A stretch of 42,133 nucleotides of DNA, taken from assembly GCA_002311645.1 (NCBI GenBank), contig DBYW01000003.1, forward strand, positions 1,970 to 44,102, given 5' to 3'. Under the pieces are notes generated by a model. It did not search any database. It saw only the letters and a program-made list of their open reading frames with translations, and was not told the origin of the DNA. Numbering within the stretch: the first letter of the stretch is position 1; each line of letters begins with the position of its first letter. The position numbers and the translations under genes are program-made. Below are positions 37,562 through 42,133 of this stretch, piece by piece. The DNA is from Bacteroidales bacterium UBA1176 (GTDB lineage Bacteria > Bacteroidota > Bacteroidia > Bacteroidales > WCHB1-69).

Positions 37562-39055
37562 TTATCTCCTCAGGAGATCGAACACCGTTTTGACGGGATT
37601 GAAAGTCTCGATGGGAACCTCGACGAAGATCGTTATCCAGCGGCTCATGGCACCGTTCCAAAGACCGGGCAGTTCGAGGGCTTTGAGAGTACGGTCGCCG
37701 TATGACTTGGAGGAGATGAAGCCCGTGGCAGGGTCCACGTAGCGGGTGAGATCGAAGCGATTGCCCTTGTAGTCCTTGAGGCCGCAAACCATATCCACGG
37801 GGTTGAAATGCGTGGCGTGGGTCATGATATCCATCTGTTCGGGATTATTCTTGTCGATTTGGGAAGACTCGACGATTTGGAGGGAGGTTTCGCCATCGGC
37901 ATTGGTAACCCAGAAGGGGCCGCCGCCGGGTTCGCCTTCGTTCTTGACCATGCCGCACACGCGGATAGGACGATTGAGCTTGTCGTATAACATCTCTCTC
38001 GTGACATCCTCGCCCAAAGAGATCATAAGGTCGCTTTCAGCGAAGTCAAGAATCTCACAGAGCATCATGTCGTCCACCTCGCCGGCTTCGAGCAGACGGA
38101 GATACTGGAAGACACGTGCCTGCAGCTGCAGGAGATGGGCAGCCAAGGCCTTCTTGTAACGCACGGTGGGTTCCACGCGCTCTTCCGTGATGACATTGTC
38201 GATATTCTTGACAAAAACAACGTCGGCGTCAAGTTTGTCCATATTGTGGATGAGGGCGCCATGGCCGGCGGGGCGGAAGAGCAGGTCACCCTTCTCGTCG
38301 CGGAAGGGAGAATTGTCAAGTTCTGCGGCCACCGTGTCCGTGGCAGGGTCCTGAATGGAAAAATCTATATGGTATTTTACGCCGTATTGCTTTTCATAGA
38401 GAGGCACCACCCTACCCAACAAGTCTTCAAAACCGGCTTGGTGCTGCGGGGAGACCGTGAAGTGCAGGTGGCACTCGCCCTCGTTTTGGGCATAGAGCGC
38501 GGCCTCGACGAGATGTTCCTCCACGGCAGTGCGAATCTTGTCGGGATAGCGGTGGAACAGCAGGAGTCCTTTGGGTTGGTTACCGTAGTTGAGACCTTCG
38601 GGTTCCAACAAATAGCGAACGATGAGCTTGTAGTTTTGGGCCTTGATTTCAGCGGCAATGTCATATCCGTCCTTGGCGAGGACCGCACCCAAGGCTTCAT
38701 AAAACGGAAACTTGGGCAATTTTTCCAAGAAACCGAGAGCCTTTTGACGCGTCTCGGGGGACTCATCCGTCAGATAGGAATACAGTTCCTTGAACATGCG
38801 GGAAGCGGCGCCTGAAGCGGGCACAAACTTGAGAACTTTCTTGCCTCCGAGTGTGTGGGGATAGTCTTCGCAAAGCTCGTCGACCACATCGGGGTCAAGT
38901 CGGAGGATGCCGTCGTCGAGAGTGGCGGCACGGTCCAGATCGGCGAAGCCGAATCCCTGGCGGAAGCATTCGAGTTGGTGTTCAACAACGGCGGGGTCGC
39001 TGCCGCGACGGCGCATGAAATCTAAATCTTGGGGGGTGAATTCTGTCATAGCCAT
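37562..39055 (-). CDS. DUF4301 family protein
   Basis: A 497-aa protein matching my recollection of the DUF4301 family found in Bacteroidota: FTPQDLDFMRRRGSDPAVVEHQLECFRQGF at the N-terminus, KVLKFVPASGAASRMFKELY, and LFRPAGHGALIHNMDKLDADVVFVKNIDNV in the middle. The PASGAASRMFK and FRPAGHGALIxN blocks resemble nucleotide- or sugar-phosphate-binding loops, but I know of no tested function. It lies 42 bp after the methionine sulfoxide reductase gene and is probably cotranscribed with it. A hairpin terminator follows. Confidence 0.85.
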   Translation of the reverse strand: MAMTEFTPQDLDFMRRRGSDPAVVEHQLECFRQGFGFADLDRAATLDDGILRLDPDVVDELCEDYPHTLGGKKVLKFVPASGAASRMFKELYSYLTDESPETRQKALGFLEKLPKFPFYEALGAVLAKDGYDIAAEIKAQNYKLIVRYLLEPEGLNYGNQPKGLLLFHRYPDKIRTAVEEHLVEAALYAQNEGECHLHFTVSPQHQAGFEDLLGRVVPLYEKQYGVKYHIDFSIQDPATDTVAAELDNSPFRDEKGDLLFRPAGHGALIHNMDKLDADVVFVKNIDNVITEERVEPTVRYKKALAAHLLQLQARVFQYLRLLEAGEVDDMMLCEILDFAESDLMISLGEDVTREMLYDKLNRPIRVCGMVKNEGEPGGGPFWVTNADGETSLQIVESSQIDKNNPEQMDIMTHATHFNPVDMVCGLKDYKGNRFDLTRYVDPATGFISSKSYGDRTLKALELPGLWNGAMSRWITIFVEVPIETFNPVKTVFDLLRR

Positions 39056-39097
39056 GATATTTGAGGGATTATAATAAACTAATAGTATTGGGTGCTA

Positions 39098-39556
39098 CTA
39101 ATCAATGTCAAGAATTAAGAAGGATACGATTTTCTCCAGCCAGATTCGGTCCGTCTCATCGAAAGTATGGAGATATTCGCTGTCGATGTCGAGCACCGCG
39201 ACGACCTCCTTTTCTTTGAAAACAGGGATCACGATTTCGCTTTGGGAGGCACTGCTGCAGGCAATATGCCCTTTGAATTGATGGACATCGGGGACCACTA
39301 TGGTGCGGGCTTCCTGCCAGACCGTACCGCAGACACCGCGCCCGCGAGCGATGCGTGTGCATGCCAAAGGCCCCTGGAAAGGTCCGAGCACCAACTCGTC
39401 GCCAACCACACGATAGAAGCCCGTCCACCAAAAATGGAACGTTTCGTGTATAACGGCAGCCATATTGGCCATGAGCGCAATGGCATCCGTCTCACCCTCG
39501 GCCAAAGACTGGACCTGCCGCAACAGGAGGTCGTATTTTCTTTCTTTTTCGTTCAT
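39098..39556 (-). CDS. msrC: Free methionine-(R)-sulfoxide reductase (GAF domain)
   Basis: A 152-aa single GAF-domain enzyme that reduces free methionine-(R)-sulfoxide, an oxidative repair step in the cytoplasm. The three family cysteines are present: C66 in LACTRIARG, C76 in GVCGTVW and C100 in HIACSSASQSEIV. The surrounding blocks (WTGFY, VLGPFQGPLAC, VVPDVHQFKGHIAC, GVLDIDS-like VAVLDIDSEY) match the fRMsr/YebR family. It stands between the GT2 gene (65-bp gap) and DUF4301 (42-bp gap) on the same strand, probably as one transcript. Confidence 0.92.
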   Translation of the reverse strand: MNEKERKYDLLLRQVQSLAEGETDAIALMANMAAVIHETFHFWWTGFYRVVGDELVLGPFQGPLACTRIARGRGVCGTVWQEARTIVVPDVHQFKGHIACSSASQSEIVIPVFKEKEVVAVLDIDSEYLHTFDETDRIWLEKIVSFLILDID

Positions 39557-39621
39557 ATTCTAAAGGGTCAAATGACAAGTTTCAAGTGACTATCCGATTC
39601 CTCTACAGACCACAAAACAGT

Positions 39622-40368
39622 TCAGGGTTTCTTGAAAATCTCGAAATTCCCCAAGCGCCATTTCTGCAAGCGATACTGGATGGCCGTCCAAAGCACGCCG
39701 AAGCCATATTTGAGACTGCGGCGGAAATTGATGGAGGAAGCATCGGGGAAATATTTCGTGGGGCATGTCACCTCCGCAATTTCATAGCCGGCATAGAAGA
39801 TTTGTGCCAGCATTTGGTTGTCAAAGACAAAGTCGTCGGAGTTGTTGTGGTAGTGGATATTACGCAGCACCTCAGCAGAAAAGGCCCGATAACCCGTATG
39901 ATACTCCGAAAGTTTCTGGTGCATCAAGACATTTTGGAAGAGCGTCAGGCAGCGGTTGAAGAAATACTTATAGAGGGGCATGCCGCCTTTGCGCGCGCCC
40001 ATGCCCAGGATGCGCGACCCCAGCACGATGGGATAGACGCCATTGACAATGATGTAGCACATCGACTCTATGAGTTTTGGAGTGTATTGATAGTCAGGAT
40101 GCAGCATCACCACCACGTCGGCGCCGAGTTCGAGGGCTTTGTCGTAGCAGGTTTTCTGGTTGCCGCCATAGCCTTTGTTGGACTCATGCCGGATAATGTG
40201 CCGGATGCCCAAGTTTTGTGCGACCTCGATAGTCTCGTCGGAAGAGTGGTCGTCAACCAAAATCACCTCGTCCACGATGTCACGAGGAATCTCATCGTAT
40301 GTCTGTTGCAACGTCCGTGCCGCGTTATAGGCAGGGAGCACCACGCATATCTTACTGTCTTTCAGCAT
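39622..40368 (-). CDS. Family 2 glycosyltransferase (dolichol-phosphate-mannose-synthase-like)
   Basis: A 248-aa soluble GT-A fold glycosyltransferase. The N-terminal CVVLPAYNAARTL and VILVDDHSSDET bind the nucleotide sugar. The metal motif region is MLHPDYQY, and GSRILGMGARKGGMP and SEYHTGYRAFS follow as in DPM1/DPG-synthase-like enzymes. There is no transmembrane segment. It probably moves a sugar to a lipid carrier or glycan; donor and acceptor are unknown. The longest frame adds 66 residues across the promoter region, so ATG 40368, which gives the usual short N-terminus, is preferred. Confidence 0.9.
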   Translation of the reverse strand: MLKDSKICVVLPAYNAARTLQQTYDEIPRDIVDEVILVDDHSSDETIEVAQNLGIRHIIRHESNKGYGGNQKTCYDKALELGADVVVMLHPDYQYTPKLIESMCYIIVNGVYPIVLGSRILGMGARKGGMPLYKYFFNRCLTLFQNVLMHQKLSEYHTGYRAFSAEVLRNIHYHNNSDDFVFDNQMLAQIFYAGYEIAEVTCPTKYFPDASSINFRRSLKYGFGVLWTAIQYRLQKWRLGNFEIFKKP

Positions 40369-40394
40369 ATAGAACTCTCTAAGAAAAAAGTGTA

Positions 40395-40402
40395 CAAAAT
40401 TA
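40395..40402 (-). promoter_or_regulatory. -7 element (TAATTTTG, minus strand) for the GT2-msrC-DUF4301 unit
   Basis: CAAAATTA on the plus strand, 26 bp before the minus-strand ATG at 40368. It supports the shorter GT2 start. Confidence 0.55.
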
Positions 40403-40424
40403 CGAAAATATTTGACTTTTTGAT

Positions 40425-40432
40425 TAATTTTG
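40425..40432 (+). promoter_or_regulatory. -7 element (TAATTTTG) for the FISUMP lipoprotein gene
   Basis: TAATTTTG lies 26 bp before the ATG at 40459, divergent from the GT2 promoter in a 90-bp intergenic region. Confidence 0.55.
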
Positions 40433-40458
40433 CCAGCTGAAACCTCACAAATATTAAA

Positions 40459-41256
40459 ATGCGAAACACAAAAAACAACATGTCCTTTTGGAGCATTCCT
40501 TTCACTGCCAGAAAGATATTTTTCGGGATTGTCACTTGTGCCATTGTCACAGTCTCCTGCAAGCACGAGCCTATAAGGCTGCCTGTCGTGATGTATGAAA
40601 ATGCCGTGACAGACTATGACGGGAACAGTTACGATGCCGTTGTCATCGGGGACCAGCTATGGATGGCCTCCAATCTGAAGTCCACGCATTATGCCGACGG
40701 CACACCGATACCCGCAGGCAGCGAGTCGGACATCAGCGACACGCTACCCTATCGCTACGCGCCGGGCGGCATCGAGGAGAATGTCGAGGCCATGGGGCGG
40801 CTTTATAACTGGGCTGCGGTGATGCACGGCAGCCGCCACAGCAACGACGCGCCCTCCGGGGTGCAAGGCATCTGCCCCGACGGCTGGCACGTGCCCTCCA
40901 ACACCGAATGGCGCCAACTCACCGACAACATCCAAAACAACGAATATTACATGGAATACAGTCTCTCCATAGGGAAAGCATTGGCCGCCATGTCCGGCTG
41001 GGACAGCTCGCGTGTGTACCATTCTGTCGGCAACGACCAGCGGCGCAACGACGCCACCGGCTTCTGCGCCATTCCGGCGGGCTATTTTGTCTTCGGCTCC
41101 TATAGTGACATCGGACAATTCGCCTATTTCTGGACGACCATGCGCAGTTCCTTGCATTTCGGCGCCGGACGCGCCATCGGATACAACACCACGGAGGCAG
41201 CCGCCTGCGAGAGCAGCCTCTACTACGGCCTTTCCGTACGCTGTGTCAAGGATTAG
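40459..41256 (+). CDS. FISUMP-domain lipoprotein
   Basis: A 265-aa exported protein. The N-terminal hydrophobic stretch ending IVTVSC (C34) is a probable lipoprotein signal, though the -3 position is not ideal. The rest is one FISUMP domain (Fibrobacter succinogenes major paralogous domain, TIGR02145): YDAVVIGDQLWMASNLKSTHYADG, GRLYNWAAVM, GICPDGWHVPSNTEWRQL, CAIPAGYFVFGSY and the C-terminal SVRCVKD. The domain is a C-type-lectin-like surface module of unknown ligand. ATG at 40459 or the next Met (codon 8) could be used. Confidence 0.88.
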   Translation: MRNTKNNMSFWSIPFTARKIFFGIVTCAIVTVSCKHEPIRLPVVMYENAVTDYDGNSYDAVVIGDQLWMASNLKSTHYADGTPIPAGSESDISDTLPYRYAPGGIEENVEAMGRLYNWAAVMHGSRHSNDAPSGVQGICPDGWHVPSNTEWRQLTDNIQNNEYYMEYSLSIGKALAAMSGWDSSRVYHSVGNDQRRNDATGFCAIPAGYFVFGSYSDIGQFAYFWTTMRSSLHFGAGRAIGYNTTEAAACESSLYYGLSVRCVKD

Positions 41257-41303
41257 GCCCACCCACGCTCCAAAGATCCCCCCTCCTCTCAAGAAAGAGT
41301 AAA

Positions 41304-41342
41304 TTTGCTTTGCTCCCCCAACCCGTTTTTTTCTTATCTTTG
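41304..41342 (+). promoter_or_regulatory. Promoter of rocD (TTTG ... TATCTTTG)
   Basis: TATCTTTG at 41335-41342 fits TAnnTTTG. TTTG occurs at 41304-41307 and 41309-41312; the latter gives a 22-bp spacer. The ATG follows 45 bp downstream. Confidence 0.55.
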
Positions 41343-41387
41343 CACCCGTTTTTTTAACGACAAACAAATCTTTAAAATACAATAATT

Positions 41388-42133
41388 ATGGTAGAAAAAA
41401 TTACATCAAGTCAACAAGCCATCGACATGGAAGCCCGTTACGGCGCCCATAACTATCATCCGCTGGACGTGGTTATCGCCCGCGGCCAAGGTCCGTTCGT
41501 CTGGGACGTGGAAGGCAAGAAATATTACGACTTCCTCTCCGCCTATTCCGCCGTCAACCAAGGCCACTGCCACCCGAAGATCATCGCTGCCATGATGGAC
41601 CAGTGCCAGAAGGTTTGCTTAACCTCCCGCGCTTTCTACAACGACTGCCTCGGACCGTACGAGAAGTACGTCACCGAGACTTTCGGCTATGACAAAGTCC
41701 TCCCGATGAACTCTGGTGCCGAAGCCGACGAGACCGCCCTGAAACTGGCCCGCCGTTGGGGTTATGACAAGAAAGGCATCCCCGAGAACCAGGCCAAGAT
41801 CATCGTCTGCGAAGGCAACTTCCATGGCCGCACCATCACCATCATCTCCCTTTCCGTCGATCCGGATGCATACGCAGGATTCGGCCCGTTCACCCCGGGA
41901 TTCATCAAGATTCCGTACAACGACGTCGATGCTTTGGCCAAGGCTCTCGAAGATCCCATGGTGTGCGGTTTCCTCGTGGAACCCATCCAAGGCGAGGCTG
42001 GTGTTTACGTTCCCGATGACGGATACCTCAAAAAATGCTACGACCTCTGCAAGGCACACAACGTGCTCTTCATGGCCGACGAGGTGCAAACCGGCATCGC
42101 CCGCACCGGCAAGATGCTGGCCTGCGACCACGA
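41388..42133 (+). CDS. rocD: Ornithine aminotransferase, truncated by the window end
   Basis: The first 248 codons of a class III PLP-dependent aminotransferase, open to the end of the window. It begins MVEKITSSQQAIDMEARYGA; YGAHNYHPLDVVIARGQG, FLSAYSAVNQGHCHPKI, LPMNSGAEADETALKLARRWGY and NFHGRTITIISLS are strong ornithine-oxo-acid transaminase signatures. VEPIQGEAG and MADEVQTGIARTGKML contain the PLP-contacting Asp. The PLP lysine lies beyond the window. The enzyme converts ornithine and 2-oxoglutarate into glutamate semialdehyde and glutamate. Confidence 0.93.
   Translation, partial: MVEKITSSQQAIDMEARYGAHNYHPLDVVIARGQGPFVWDVEGKKYYDFLSAYSAVNQGHCHPKIIAAMMDQCQKVCLTSRAFYNDCLGPYEKYVTETFGYDKVLPMNSGAEADETALKLARRWGYDKKGIPENQAKIIVCEGNFHGRTITIISLSVDPDAYAGFGPFTPGFIKIPYNDVDALAKALEDPMVCGFLVEPIQGEAGVYVPDDGYLKKCYDLCKAHNVLFMADEVQTGIARTGKMLACDH

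Noticed and set aside
41619..42131. 170-codon minus-strand frame at the right edge
   Set aside because: It is antisense to rocD, whose translation contains the full set of aminotransferase motifs.

Overview
The window comes from a Bacteroidota chromosome, most likely an anaerobic Bacteroidales. The evidence is: TAnnTTTG-type -7 promoter elements in front of most transcription units and no Shine-Dalgarno-like leaders; two secreted proteins ending in type IX secretion (T9SS) C-terminal sorting domains; a C10 (streptopain-type) protease; a FISUMP lipoprotein; and a kal-kce pair from lysine fermentation. I cannot name a species. No tRNA, rRNA, CRISPR array or prophage was seen.

Layout. 1-930: a REP-associated tyrosine transposase (RAYT) bracketed by identical 32-bp palindromes. 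1015-5386: secreted M16 metallopeptidase and an NAD-dependent epimerase-like protein with a C-terminal zinc-finger-like tail. 5503-7347: ECF sigma factor, a probable membrane partner and another single-span protein. 7567-8955: RseP-type site-2 protease. 8956-10343: nadA between two clusters of a repeat that folds as three hairpins. 10541-11680: AAA/DUF4143 ATPase. 12061-15139 (minus strand): DUF349 protein, DUF2147 protein and S4-domain Hsp15 in a tight operon. 15326-17710 (minus): secreted transglutaminase-fold protein with a T9SS tail. 17909-34417: dsbD, lnt and a 4234-residue C10 protease/adhesin containing about 44 copies of a 49-residue Cys/Trp repeat. 34501-36749: PhnP-like metallo-hydrolase, then kal and kce. 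36781-40368 (minus): DUF2461, DUF4301, free methionine-(R)-sulfoxide reductase and a GT2 glycosyltransferase. 40459-end: FISUMP lipoprotein and a truncated ornithine aminotransferase.

A cell-envelope and secretion theme runs through the window: DsbD (periplasmic thiol chemistry), Lnt (lipoprotein acylation), RseP, an ECF sigma factor, a signal-peptide-bearing M16 peptidase and two T9SS cargos. The giant cargo carries roughly 90 paired cysteines and lies two genes downstream of dsbD. Amino-acid metabolism is represented by kal-kce and ornithine aminotransferase.

The least explained material is repetitive DNA. There are RAYT palindromes with dispersed relatives, a three-hairpin repeat with compensatory stem changes around nadA, and octamer tandem repeats that start within a few bases of the stop codons of three unrelated genes. 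The giant gene has nested duplications with exact periods of 513, 669 and about 147 bp.

Several starts were moved downstream from the longest possible frame, using family-typical N-termini and promoter positions: SDR, rseP, AAA ATPase, DUF2147, dsbD, lnt, MBL hydrolase, kal and GT2.
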